A stretch of 64,000 bases of DNA. Origin: Rhodanobacter denitrificans. GTDB taxonomy: Bacteria; Pseudomonadota; Gammaproteobacteria; Xanthomonadales; Rhodanobacteraceae. Within the stretch, counting starts at the first letter, position 1; every line of letters begins with the position of its first letter. The notes below the pieces were generated by a model. The model searched no databases. It saw only the letters and a program-made list of their open reading frames with translations, and was not told the DNA's origin. A program made the position numbers and the translations under genes. Shown one piece after another: positions 1 through 7,929 of this stretch. The stretch spans positions 29,372 to 93,371 of the forward strand of contig QFPO01000023.1 of NCBI GenBank assembly GCA_003241385.1. Direction: 5' to 3'.

Positions 1-161
1 GCGGCGACCGCCTCGGGCGCATCGCCGCAGCGATCGCCGAGATTGCAGTGCTCGAACGGCGCGACCGACCGGCCCGGCAGATCGCGCGTCGTGACGATCG
101 CCTGCACGCCCGGCGGCGCCGGCCAGTCCGGCCGCAGCACGCCGGCGCGCGCCTCAGTCAT
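1..161 (-). CDS. pgeF: Polyphenol oxidase / purine nucleosidase family protein PgeF (YfiH), N-terminal part
   Basis: Only the first 53 codons lie inside the window; the gene runs off the left edge. The readable N-terminus contains DWPAPPGVQAIVTTRD and FEHCNLGDRCGD, the characteristic opening of the YfiH/DUF152 family (copper-dependent laccase-like enzymes, also described as purine nucleoside phosphorylases and as editing enzymes in peptidoglycan synthesis). The ATG at 161 lies inside the last codons of rluD, giving an 8-base overlap that implies translational coupling. rluD followed by yfiH is a conserved gammaproteobacterial order. The catalytic Cys and His residues lie beyond the window and cannot be checked. 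Confidence 0.85.
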   Translation of the reverse strand, partial: MTEARAGVLRPDWPAPPGVQAIVTTRDLPGRSVAPFEHCNLGDRCGDAPEAVA

Positions 162-1125
162 CGAGACCGGCCGCGGCCGCGTCGGCGCGCAGGGCCGCGA
201 TCAGCCGCTCCAGGTCGGCCGGCCGCTCGGCCTTGACGGTGACGGTCTCGCCGCTGGCCGGATGCACGAACGCCAGCTGCTCGGCGTGCAGTGCCTGGCG
301 GCGGAAGCCGCGCAGCGCCTCGACCAGCTCCGGCGTGGCGCCCTTCGGATACTTCAGACCGTTGCCGTAGGTGGCGTCGCCGACCAGCGGATGGCGGATG
401 TGCGCCATGTGCACGCGGATCTGGTGCGTGCGGCCGGTCTCGAGCCGGCATTCGATGCGCGTCATCGCACGGTAGCGCTCGCGCACGCGGTAGTGCGTGA
501 CCGCCTCGCGGCCGTCCTCGCGCACGGCCTGCTTGATGCGGTCGCGCGGATGGCGGTCGATCGGCGCGTCGACCGTGCCGCCGGCGATCATCGGGCCGTA
601 GACGACGGCCTCGTACTGGCGGTGCACGTCGCGGTCGGACAGCTGCGCGACCAGGGCGGTATGCGCGCGCAGCGTGCGCGCGACGACCATCAGACCCGAG
701 GTGTCCTTGTCGAGCCGGTGCACGATGCCGCCGCGCGGGATCGCCGCCAGTGCCGGATCGTGGTGCAGCAGCGCGTTCTGCAGCGTGCCGGCCGGATTGC
801 CGGCGCCCGGATGCACGACCAGGCCCGGCGGCTTGTTGACGACCAGGATGTCGGCGTCCTCGTAGCGGATGTCGAGGTCGATCGGCTCGGCCTCGGCGTC
901 GATCTCGCGCTCGAGCCTGACCTGCAGCGTGACGGTCTCGCCGCCGACGACGATCTGGCGCGGTACCGCCGAGGCGCCGTCGACGTGCACGGCGCCCTCC
1001 TTGATCCAGCCGGTCAGGCGCGAACGCGAGTAGTCGGGCAGCAGTTCGGCCAGGGCCTGGTCCAGGCGGCGGCCAGCCAGCGCCTCGGGAATACGTACGT
1101 TCAGCGTCGATTCGGTGTTGTTCAT
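154..1125 (-). CDS. rluD: 23S rRNA pseudouridine synthase RluD
   Basis: This enzyme isomerises the uridines of 23S rRNA helix 69 (1911, 1915 and 1917 in E. coli numbering) on assembling large subunits. The 323-residue product has an S4-type RNA-binding domain at about residues 16-60 and the RluA-family core, with HRLDKDTSG at 136-144; Asp139 is the expected nucleophile. The length matches E. coli RluD (326). It overlaps pgeF by 8 bases at its end and diverges from bamD 78 bases away, the usual rluD setting, which separates it from its RluC paralogue at 57919-58875. The ATG at 1125 is chosen because the S4 domain starts shortly after it and upstream sequence in frame is not conserved-looking. 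Confidence 0.95.
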   Translation of the reverse strand: MNNTESTLNVRIPEALAGRRLDQALAELLPDYSRSRLTGWIKEGAVHVDGASAVPRQIVVGGETVTLQVRLEREIDAEAEPIDLDIRYEDADILVVNKPPGLVVHPGAGNPAGTLQNALLHHDPALAAIPRGGIVHRLDKDTSGLMVVARTLRAHTALVAQLSDRDVHRQYEAVVYGPMIAGGTVDAPIDRHPRDRIKQAVREDGREAVTHYRVRERYRAMTRIECRLETGRTHQIRVHMAHIRHPLVGDATYGNGLKYPKGATPELVEALRGFRRQALHAEQLAFVHPASGETVTVKAERPADLERLIAALRADAAAAGLDD

Positions 1126-1140
1126 GGTCCTTTGCGCAGT

Positions 1141-1170
1141 TTCCGACCGTCGTGACGTTCGGGTTATGAT
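1141..1170 (+). promoter_or_regulatory. Probable sigma-70 promoter for bamD
   Basis: TATGAT at 1165-1170 is one base from the -10 consensus. A weak -35-like TTCCGA sits 18 bases upstream at 1141-1146. It lies in the 78-base divergent space between rluD and bamD and leaves a leader of about 27 bases before the bamD ATG. Confidence 0.45.
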
Positions 1171-1203
1171 CGGCCGTCAATCATCGCAAACCCTCACCCG
1201 CGC

Positions 1204-2040
1204 ATGCCAATCCTTCCGTCTCTCCGCGTCGCCCGGCGCGTTCTCCTGCTGCTCGTGCTGGCCCTGGCGATGGCCGGCTGCAAGACCTTCGGCAAGCGCG
1301 GCAACGAGCTGGAGACCCTGCCGGTCGAACAGCTCTACCAGCGCGGCGTGACGGCGATCGACGCCGGCAACTACGGCCAGGCGACCGAGACGTTCTCGCG
1401 GCTGATCGGGCGTTTCCCGTTCGGCGCGTACTCGGAGCAGTCGCAGATCAACCTCGCCTACGCGCAGTACAAGAGCTACAAGAACGACGACGCGTACTCG
1501 ACGATCAACCGCTTCATCCGCACCTATCCGACGCACAAGAACATCGATTACGCGTACTACCTGCGCGGCCTGATCAATTTCGACCGCCAGACCGACTTCC
1601 TGAGCCGCATGGTCGGCCTCGACACGACGCGACGCGACCAGGCGTTCCTGAACCAGTCGTTCGAGGACTTCTCCGAGCTGCTCAAGCGCTATCCGCAGAG
1701 CCGCTACGCGCCCGACGGCCGCCAGCGCCTGATCTACCTGCGCGACTCGATGGCCAAGGCCGAGATCAACATCGCGCTGTTCTATCTGCGCAAGGGCGCC
1801 TACGTCGCCGCGGCGAACCGCGCCAAGTACGTCGTCGAAACCTATCCGCAGACCGTCCAGGTCGGCGACGGCCTGGCGATCATGGTCGACTCCTACCGCG
1901 CGCTCGGCCAGGACCAGCTCGCCGCCGATGCCGAACGCGTGCTCAAGCTGAACTACCCCGAGCACGCCTCGTTCGCCGGCAAGTGGCCGCAGTACCACTC
2001 CAACTGGTGGAAGCTGCTGCCGGTCATCAAGCGCGGCTGA
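1204..2040 (+). CDS. bamD: Outer membrane protein assembly factor BamD
   Basis: BamD is the essential lipoprotein of the BAM complex that inserts beta-barrel proteins into the outer membrane. The 278-residue product starts with a charged N-terminus, a hydrophobic stretch and a lipobox ending in AGC, so Cys26 is the predicted lipidation site. The mature part reads as TPR-like helical pairs, including VEQLYQRGVTAIDAGNYG and FNQSFEDFSELLKRYPQSRYA-type segments typical of the YfiO family. Its divergence from rluD is conserved in gammaproteobacteria. A -10 box is visible just upstream. The ATG at 1204 is the only start that gives a proper signal peptide. Confidence 0.95.
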   Translation: MPILPSLRVARRVLLLLVLALAMAGCKTFGKRGNELETLPVEQLYQRGVTAIDAGNYGQATETFSRLIGRFPFGAYSEQSQINLAYAQYKSYKNDDAYSTINRFIRTYPTHKNIDYAYYLRGLINFDRQTDFLSRMVGLDTTRRDQAFLNQSFEDFSELLKRYPQSRYAPDGRQRLIYLRDSMAKAEINIALFYLRKGAYVAAANRAKYVVETYPQTVQVGDGLAIMVDSYRALGQDQLAADAERVLKLNYPEHASFAGKWPQYHSNWWKLLPVIKRG

Positions 2041-2076
2041 GGCCGCGCCGGACCGCCGGATTGCACGGCGCCCGGA

Positions 2077-2670
2077 TCAGTTCGGCGCGACGACGCGGAT
2101 CGTGTCGTCGTAGTGGTAGGTCTGCTCGCTGTGGGTCTTCTTGCCGAGCGCCTCACCGTCGGTGACCGCCTGCAAGATGCGCCCGTCCGCTCCGACCAGG
2201 ATGCGGCTGTGCGAGGTCACCGAGATCCCCATCATCGTCATCGCCACGTCGAAGCTGTAGGCGTGCGCCGGCTTGCCGCCGAATTCGGCCGCGCCTTCGT
2301 CGACGACGTTGGACAGACCCTTCTGCATCTGTTCGATCGTCTCGGGCACCAGCTGGCGGACGATCGCGCTGGCGTCGAACGGCGGCTTCATCCAGCCGCC
2401 GTCGCCGTTGCGCATCCAGGTGCCCTCGGGCAGCACGATCATCTCCATCTGGTCGGTCTTGAGGTGCACGCGCTGGCTGGTGTCGTAGCGCACGGTCGAG
2501 CGCGCCTGCTGGCCGCCGGTGTTCGAGACCGTCTCGACGCGGACGCGCGCGTCCATCGTCGCGCGATGCGCCGCGAGGACGGCGTCGCGCGCATCGGCGC
2601 GGACCGGCGAGGCGAACGCGACGGCCGCCAGGGCCAGGAACGACAACGCACAGCGGATCGTCGGGCTCAC
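2077..2670 (-). CDS. Secreted protein of unknown function, possibly LolA-like
   Basis: This 197-residue protein has a clear Sec signal (hydrophobic core ALSFLALAAVAFA, cleavage likely after VRADA) and no lipobox, so it is expected in the periplasm. The mature part is rich in short beta-type segments (RSTVRYDTSQRVHLKTDQM, MIVLPEGTWMRNGDGGWMKP) and ends KTHSEQTYHYDDTIRVVAPN. This pattern recalls the LolA/LolB-type half-barrel that handles outer-membrane lipids, but no diagnostic motif is present and the family is a guess. A GTG start at 2670 is preferred because CCGGAG lies a few bases upstream and the signal peptide begins there; longer in-frame extensions only add low-complexity residues. It converges with bamD. 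Confidence 0.75.
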   Translation of the reverse strand: MSPTIRCALSFLALAAVAFASPVRADARDAVLAAHRATMDARVRVETVSNTGGQQARSTVRYDTSQRVHLKTDQMEMIVLPEGTWMRNGDGGWMKPPFDASAIVRQLVPETIEQMQKGLSNVVDEGAAEFGGKPAHAYSFDVAMTMMGISVTSHSRILVGADGRILQAVTDGEALGKKTHSEQTYHYDDTIRVVAPN

Positions 2671-2766
2671 GGCGCGCTCCGGGGAAAGGTGGGGCGCATT
2701 GTGCGCGTCGCCGCCGCGGCACGGAACCCTCCGTCCAGCCCGATACCCGCCTCCGCCGGGGCGGGC

Positions 2767-2772
2767 TACAAT
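2767..2772 (+). promoter_or_regulatory. Putative -10 element upstream of the leucine dehydrogenase gene
   Basis: TACAAT (five of six consensus bases) lies 130 bases upstream of the ATG at 2903. No convincing -35 is visible. The same CTACAAT string recurs before rlmJ and slp in this window, which supports its being a common -10 in this genome. Confidence 0.35.
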
Positions 2773-2902
2773 GCCGCTTTTACGACCACCCCGACGCGGC
2801 ACAGCCCGCCCGATCCCACCCCAGCCGTCCGCCGCCCGCCCCGTGCCGCAGCGCCAGCGCCCGCACGTTCGCGAGCCCGGACCGTCACGCCCGGAGTCCT
2901 TG

Positions 2903-4006
2903 ATGATTTTCGAAACGATCGCCCGCACCGGCCACGAGGAAGTGGTGTTCTGCCACAACCCGGACGTGGGTCTGAAGGCCATCATCGCGGTCCACAACAC
3001 CGTGCTCGGCCCCGCACTCGGCGGCCTGCGCATGTGGCCGTACAAGAGCGAGCAGGAAGCGGTCAACGACGTGCTGCGACTGTCGCGCGGCATGACCTAC
3101 AAGAACGCGGTCGCCGGCCTCAATCTCGGCGGCGGCAAGGCCGTCATCATCGGCGATCCGTCCAAGGACAAGTCCGAGGCGCTGTTCCGCGCGTTCGGCC
3201 GCTTCGTCAACTCGCTCAACGGCCGCTACATCACCGCCGAGGACGTCGGCATCGACGTCAACGACATGGAATGGGTGTTCCGCGAGACGCAGTTCGTGAC
3301 CGGCGTGCACCAGGTTCACGGCGGCTCCGGCGATCCGTCGCCGTTCACCGCCTACGGCACGCTCCAGGGCCTGCTCGCCTCGCTGAACGCGAAGTTCGGC
3401 AGCGAAGAGGTCGGCCGCCACGTCTACGCCGTGCAGGGCGTCGGCCACGTCGGCCTGGAGTTCGTCAAGCTGCTGCGCGAGCACGACGCCAAGGTGTTCG
3501 TGACCGACATCAACCGTGACGCCGTGCAGCGCTGCGTCGACGAGTTCGGCTGCGAGGCGGTCGGCATCGACGAGATCTACGACGTCGACGCCGACGTGTT
3601 CAGCCCCTGCGCGCTCGGCGGCACGATCAACGAGCAGACGCTGCCGCGGCTCAAGTGCAGGGTCATCTGCGGCGCCGCCAACAACCAGCTGGCGACCGAC
3701 GCGATCGGCGAGGAAGTCGAGCGCCGCGGCATCCTCTACGCACCGGACTACGCGGTCAACGCCGGCGGCGTCATGAACATCTCGCTGGAGATCGACGGCT
3801 ACAACCGCGAGCGCGCGATGCGCATGATGCGCACGATCTATCACAACCTCACGCGCATCTTCCAGATCGCCGGGCAGGACGGCATTCCGACGTTCCGCGC
3901 CGCCGACCGCATGGCCGAGGAACGCATCCAGACGATCGGCAAGCTGCGCCTGCCGCACATGGGCAACCACGCGCCGCGTTTCGAAGGGCGCATGCGCGGT
4001 CAGTGA
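2903..4006 (+). CDS. Leucine dehydrogenase-type Glu/Leu/Phe/Val dehydrogenase
   Basis: This NAD-dependent enzyme oxidatively deaminates a branched-chain (or aromatic) amino acid to the 2-oxo acid plus ammonia. The 367-residue length fits leucine dehydrogenases. Visible features are GPALGGLRM near residue 36, the catalytic segment TYKNAVAGLNLGGGK with Lys67, and a Rossmann fingerprint VQGVGHVG in the C-terminal half, followed by the family sequence APDYAVNAGGVMN. Whether leucine, valine or phenylalanine is the main substrate cannot be read from sequence. The setting next to isovaleryl-CoA dehydrogenase and methylcrotonyl-CoA carboxylase beta makes leucine catabolism the best guess. The ATG at 2903 is preceded by CGGAG. 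Confidence 0.9.
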   Translation: MIFETIARTGHEEVVFCHNPDVGLKAIIAVHNTVLGPALGGLRMWPYKSEQEAVNDVLRLSRGMTYKNAVAGLNLGGGKAVIIGDPSKDKSEALFRAFGRFVNSLNGRYITAEDVGIDVNDMEWVFRETQFVTGVHQVHGGSGDPSPFTAYGTLQGLLASLNAKFGSEEVGRHVYAVQGVGHVGLEFVKLLREHDAKVFVTDINRDAVQRCVDEFGCEAVGIDEIYDVDADVFSPCALGGTINEQTLPRLKCRVICGAANNQLATDAIGEEVERRGILYAPDYAVNAGGVMNISLEIDGYNRERAMRMMRTIYHNLTRIFQIAGQDGIPTFRAADRMAEERIQTIGKLRLPHMGNHAPRFEGRMRGQ

Positions 4007-4013
4007 CGCCCGG

Positions 4014-4040
4014 CGCAGCCGGACCTCGCGTCCGGCTGCG
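4014..4040 (+). terminator. Terminator-like hairpin after the dehydrogenase gene
   Basis: An 11-bp perfect stem (CGCAGCCGGAC paired with GTCCGGCTGCG) closes a 5-base loop 8 bases after the stop codon. No T-run follows, so it may stabilise the mRNA end rather than terminate by itself. Confidence 0.45.
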
Positions 4041-4531
4041 CTCGCTGTCATCGCGCGCAGGCCGGCCAGGTCCGGTCTGCGCGTCGCACCGCGACGGCCG
4101 GCTGCCGATCGCGGCGCGCCTCGCGCGGCGGAGGATCGCTACCGCGTCCGACTGTCATCGAACGAACGCCGCGACGTGCTTTCGCATCGGCCGCGGTGCG
4201 TCGGCACCAGCGGCCATGTGGCCCTGCGCGCGCGTCGAATCGAGGTCTTTTCCGCGCATCTGCGACTCGCCGGTCGGCCGGACGGATCGCGCCGTCGACG
4301 AAGCGACTCGGTGCCGCCCGCTTGCCGCGGTGCAACAGCCGCGAACGCGCAGAACCGGCGTGACGGACCGCCCGATGCTTCGCCGGCCCCGCCGACGTGA
4401 CCCGCGTGATCGGAGCGGTCGGCCGCGTGGTCGCGCATGCTCCGAATGTGGCAGAGTGCGCGCTTCGTTGCGACGGACCGCCGGTCGCCGTCGCGTACGC
4501 TCGTCCTGCGACCACAACGGAGCCGTCCGCC
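4041..4531. other. Intergenic region without recognisable gene
   Basis: About 490 bases between the dehydrogenase and isovaleryl-CoA dehydrogenase genes. Open frames exist on both strands but their products are arginine-rich and low in complexity, as expected of random high-GC DNA. No promoter, repeat or RNA motif was recognised. Confidence 0.5.
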
Positions 4532-5689
4532 ATGCGTCCTTTCCAACTCGGTGAAGACCTCGACCTGCTGCGCGAGACCGTGCACGCCTTCGCCGAGAAG
4601 GAGATCGCGCCGCGCGCCGACCGCATCGACCAGGAGAACCAGTTCCCGGCCGATCTGTGGCGCAAGTTCGGCGAGCTCGGCCTGCTCGGCGTCACCGTGC
4701 CGGGCGAATACGGCGGCTCGGAGCTGGGCTATCTCGCCCATGTCGTCGCGCTGGAGGAGATCTCGCGCGCGTCCGGCTCGGTCGGCCTGTCCTACGGCGC
4801 GCACTCGAACCTGTGCGTGCAGAACCTCAACCACAACGGCAGCGAGGCGCAGCGCCGCAAGTACCTGCCGAAGCTGTGCAGCGGCGAATGGGTCGGCGCG
4901 CTGGCGATGAGCGAACCCGGCGCGGGCTCGGACGTGGTCGGCTCGATGACCTGCCGTGCCGAGCAGCGCGGCGATGTCTGGGTCGCCAATGGCAGCAAGA
5001 TGTGGATCACCAACGGCCCCGACGCCGACGTGCTGCTGGTCTACATGCGCACCGCGCCGAAGCCGGCCGGCTCGCGCTGCATGACCGCCTTCATCGTCGA
5101 GAAAGGCATGAAGGGCTTCTCGACCGCGCAGAAGCTCGACAAACTCGGCATGCGCGGCTCCAACACCTGCGAGCTGGTCTTCGAGGACTGCGAGATCCCC
5201 GACGAGAACCGCGTCGGCGAGGTCAACGAAGGCGTGCGCGTGCTGATGAGCGGCCTGGATACCGAGCGCCTGGTGCTGTCGGGCGGTCCGATCGGGCTGA
5301 TGCAGGCCGCGCTCGACATTTCCCTGCCGTACGTGCGCGAGCGCAAGCAGTTCAACGCGCCGATCGGCACGTTCGGCGTCATGCAGGCCAAGATCGCCGA
5401 TATGTACACGGCGCTGCAGTCCTCGCGCGCGTTCGCCTATCAGGTGGCCGCCGACTTCGACCGTGGCATCAAGTCGCGCATCGATCCGGCCGCCTGCCTG
5501 CTCAACGCCTCGCGCAACGCGGTCAACGTCGCGCTCGAGGCGATCCAGACACTCGGCGGCAACGGCTATATCAACGAATTCCCGACCGGCCGCATTCTGC
5601 GCGACGCCAAGCTCTACGAGATCGGCGCCGGCACCAACGAGATCCGCCGCATGCTGATCGGCCGCGAGCTGTTCCACGGCAAGAGCTGA
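4532..5689 (+). CDS. liuA: Isovaleryl-CoA dehydrogenase
   Basis: This FAD enzyme oxidises isovaleryl-CoA to 3-methylcrotonyl-CoA in leucine breakdown and passes electrons to ETF. The 385-residue product has the acyl-CoA dehydrogenase signatures ALAMSEPGAGSDV and KMWITNGPDADVL. The catalytic glutamate is in the position special to isovaleryl-CoA dehydrogenase: LDTERLVLSGGP carries Glu245, while the C-terminal motif YEIGAGTNEIRR has no glutamate at the site used by medium-chain enzymes. This makes the substrate call firmer than homology alone. The ATG at 4532 gives the standard opening (FQLGEDLDLLRETVHAFAEKEI). The carboxylase subunit acting on its product is encoded at 7930-9537. Confidence 0.95.
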   Translation: MRPFQLGEDLDLLRETVHAFAEKEIAPRADRIDQENQFPADLWRKFGELGLLGVTVPGEYGGSELGYLAHVVALEEISRASGSVGLSYGAHSNLCVQNLNHNGSEAQRRKYLPKLCSGEWVGALAMSEPGAGSDVVGSMTCRAEQRGDVWVANGSKMWITNGPDADVLLVYMRTAPKPAGSRCMTAFIVEKGMKGFSTAQKLDKLGMRGSNTCELVFEDCEIPDENRVGEVNEGVRVLMSGLDTERLVLSGGPIGLMQAALDISLPYVRERKQFNAPIGTFGVMQAKIADMYTALQSSRAFAYQVAADFDRGIKSRIDPAACLLNASRNAVNVALEAIQTLGGNGYINEFPTGRILRDAKLYEIGAGTNEIRRMLIGRELFHGKS

Positions 5690-5855
5690 GCGCGGGCCGC
5701 CGTACGCCCCCGGCGGCGCGGCGGCGTCGCCGGGGCACCGGCGCTTGCGGAAGGTCGACCCCTGCCCCATCTGGCTGCGGACGGCATCCGTGCGGCCGGT
5801 CGCAACGGTCACGGCGCCGTCCCCGTCCACACCCGGCCGCGGTCCGGCGGCCTGC

Positions 5856-5861
5856 TAGAAT
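5856..5861 (+). promoter_or_regulatory. Putative -10 element upstream of the thiolase gene
   Basis: TAGAAT (five of six consensus bases) lies 53 bases before the ATG at 5915. No clear -35 is seen. Confidence 0.3.
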
Positions 5862-5914
5862 GCGCGCCCGGCCGGCGCCCCACGTCCGGCCCGCCCGCAC
5901 CAGGAGTAGATCCC

Positions 5915-7087
5915 ATGTCTGATGTCTTCATCGTCGGCGCCAAGCGCACCGCCATCGGTTCCATGCTCGGCCAGTTCACCGGCGTGCCGACGCCGACCCT
6001 GGGCGCCACCGCGATCCGCGCCGCGCTCGAGCAGTCCGGCGTCGCCGCCGACCAGGTCTCCGAGGTCATCATGGGCTGCGTGCTGCCGGCCAATCTCGGC
6101 CAGGCGCCGGCCCGCCAGGCCGCGCTGGCCGCCGGCCTGCCGACCGCCACCGGCTGCACGACGATCAACAAGGTCTGCGGCTCGGGCATGAAGGCGGTGA
6201 TGCTCGCGCACGATCTGATCAAGGCCGGCTCGGCGAGCATCGTCGTCGCCGGCGGCATGGAATCGATGACCAATGCGCCGCACATGGTCGGCGCGCGCGG
6301 CGGCCTGCGCTACGGCGACGCCAAGCTGGTCGACCACATGGCCTGGGACGGCCTGACCAACCCCTACGACGGCCAGTCGATGGGCGTGTTCGCCGAGGCG
6401 ACCGCCGACAAGTACGGCTTCACACGCGAGGAGCAGGATGCCTACGCGATCGAGTCGGTCAAGCGCGCGCAGGCGGCGATCGCGAACGGCGCGTTCGGCG
6501 ACGAGATCGTCCCGGTCAAGGTCGCCACGCGCAAGGGCGAGGTCGCGATCGATACCGACGAGCAGCCCGGCAAGTCCGATGTCGCCAAGATTCCGACGCT
6601 CAAACCCGCGTTCCGCAAGGACGGCACGGTGACCGCAGCCAGCTCCTCGAGCATCTCCGACGGCGCCGCGGCGCTGATCGTGGCCGGCGCCGAGGCGGCG
6701 AACGCGGCCGGCGCCACGCCGCTGGCGCGCATCGTCGGCCACGCAACCTGGTCGCAGCAGCCGGAGTGGTTCACGACCGCGCCGATCGGCGCGATCAGGA
6801 AGCTGCTCGACCAGACCGGCTGGCGCGTCGAGGACGTCGACCTGTTCGAGGTCAACGAAGCGTTCGCGGTGGTCGCGATGGCGCCGATCCGCGAGTTCGG
6901 CATCCCGCACGAGAAGCTCAACGTCAACGGCGGCGCCTGCGCGCTCGGCCATCCGATCGGCGCCTCCGGTGCGCGTCTGATCGTCACGCTGCTGCACGCC
7001 CTGCGCGCGCGCGGCGGCAAGCGCGGTATCGCGTCGCTGTGCATCGGCGGCGGCGAAGCGACCGCGATCGCGATCGAACTGGTGTAG
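5915..7087 (+). CDS. Acetyl-CoA C-acyltransferase (biosynthetic-type thiolase)
   Basis: This thiolase condenses or cleaves acetoacetyl-CoA and related 3-oxoacyl-CoAs. The 390-residue protein has the full active site: Cys88 in INKVCGSGMKAV, His346 in ALGHPIGASGAR and Cys376 in ASLCIGGGEA. Length and motifs match the PhaA/AtoB class rather than the larger fatty-acid FadA types. In this setting it may handle acetoacetate-derived acetoacetyl-CoA at the end of leucine catabolism. The ATG at 5915 is preceded by CAGGAG. An imperfect GC-rich hairpin follows the stop at about 7101-7128. Confidence 0.92.
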   Translation: MSDVFIVGAKRTAIGSMLGQFTGVPTPTLGATAIRAALEQSGVAADQVSEVIMGCVLPANLGQAPARQAALAAGLPTATGCTTINKVCGSGMKAVMLAHDLIKAGSASIVVAGGMESMTNAPHMVGARGGLRYGDAKLVDHMAWDGLTNPYDGQSMGVFAEATADKYGFTREEQDAYAIESVKRAQAAIANGAFGDEIVPVKVATRKGEVAIDTDEQPGKSDVAKIPTLKPAFRKDGTVTAASSSSISDGAAALIVAGAEAANAAGATPLARIVGHATWSQQPEWFTTAPIGAIRKLLDQTGWRVEDVDLFEVNEAFAVVAMAPIREFGIPHEKLNVNGGACALGHPIGASGARLIVTLLHALRARGGKRGIASLCIGGGEATAIAIELV

Positions 7088-7173
7088 TGACGTTGTCGTA
7101 GGCGCGTCGCCCGTCTGGCGGGCGGCGCGTACGCAAGTCCCGTTGCATCCATCATCCGAGGGAGGATTCGATC

Positions 7174-7680
7174 ATGTCGCTGTCCAAGCTGATATCCGTT
7201 TCGCTGTTGATGCTCACGCTCGCCGCCTGCGGCGACGATGCCCAGAAGCAGGCCCAGCAGGCCGCCGAGGACGCCAAGAAGGCCGCTCACGAGGCCGCTC
7301 AGGCGACCAAGGAAGCCGCCGACAAGGCCGCCGTGGCGACGCGCGAGGCGGCCGCCTCGGCCGGTGCCGCCGTGTCCGAGGCCGCCGACAAGGCCGGCGA
7401 GAAGGCCGACAGCGCCTGGGACAAGGCCAAGGACGCGGCGGCCGCAGCCGCCGACGCGACCAAGGAAGCGGCCGACCATGCCGCCGACGCGACCAAGGAG
7501 GCCGCATCGGCCACCGGCCAGACCGTGAAGGAAGGCGCCAAGGAAGCCTGGGACGCGACCAAGGCCGCCGGACGCGAGGTCAAGGCCGGCGCCAAGGAAG
7601 TCGGGCACGACATCAAGGAAACCGCCAAGGACGCCAAGGACGCCGCGTCCGACGCCGTCAAGAAGGACGGCCACGACTGA
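7174..7680 (+). CDS. Alanine/lysine-rich lipoprotein with LEA-like helical repeats
   Basis: This 168-residue protein starts with a lipoprotein signal ending LTLAAC, so Cys19 is the likely lipidated residue; the residue after it is Gly, so outer-membrane sorting is expected. The rest consists of degenerate 7- and 11-residue repeats of the kind ATKEAADKAA and DATKEAADHAADATKEAA. These form one long amphipathic helix or coiled coil like group 3 LEA or apolipoprotein-type sequences. A role in envelope protection during drying or osmotic stress, or as a periplasmic spacer like Lpp, is conceivable but not shown. GGGAGG lies just upstream of the ATG. A hairpin 130 bases downstream could end the transcript. 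Confidence 0.8.
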   Translation: MSLSKLISVSLLMLTLAACGDDAQKQAQQAAEDAKKAAHEAAQATKEAADKAAVATREAAASAGAAVSEAADKAGEKADSAWDKAKDAAAAAADATKEAADHAADATKEAASATGQTVKEGAKEAWDATKAAGREVKAGAKEVGHDIKETAKDAKDAASDAVKKDGHD

Positions 7681-7810
7681 TCGACGGCCCGACCGCGCGC
7701 GGCCGTGCCGCGCCGCGGATCGGCGTGCGCCCCGATCCGCGCACGACCGTCATCCGAGTCCGCGCCCGCCGGTCGCTCCCGTAGCGGCCGGCGCGCCGAC
7801 ATCGCCCGCG

Positions 7811-7833
7811 ACGGCCCGGCCCTGCCGGGCCGT
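7811..7833 (+). terminator. Putative rho-independent terminator
   Basis: A perfect 10-bp stem (ACGGCCCGGC / GCCGGGCCGT) with a 3-base loop is followed by TCGCATTC, a poor T-run. It sits between the lipoprotein and the carboxylase genes. Confidence 0.5.
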
Positions 7834-7929
7834 TCGCATTCAGGGCCTGCGCAGGCGATGCGCGTCGCGCCGTTGGCACCACCGGACGGCTGTGCTTTCA
7901 TGCGCACCACTTCACGCACGGGTCCCGCC

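Noticed and set aside
154..1155. Long plus-strand frames across rluD (43-1155)
   Set aside because: RluD on the opposite strand has full motif support; these frames have none.
4041..4531. A hidden gene in the gap before isovaleryl-CoA dehydrogenase
   Set aside because: All frames there are arginine-rich and without motifs or ribosome sites.
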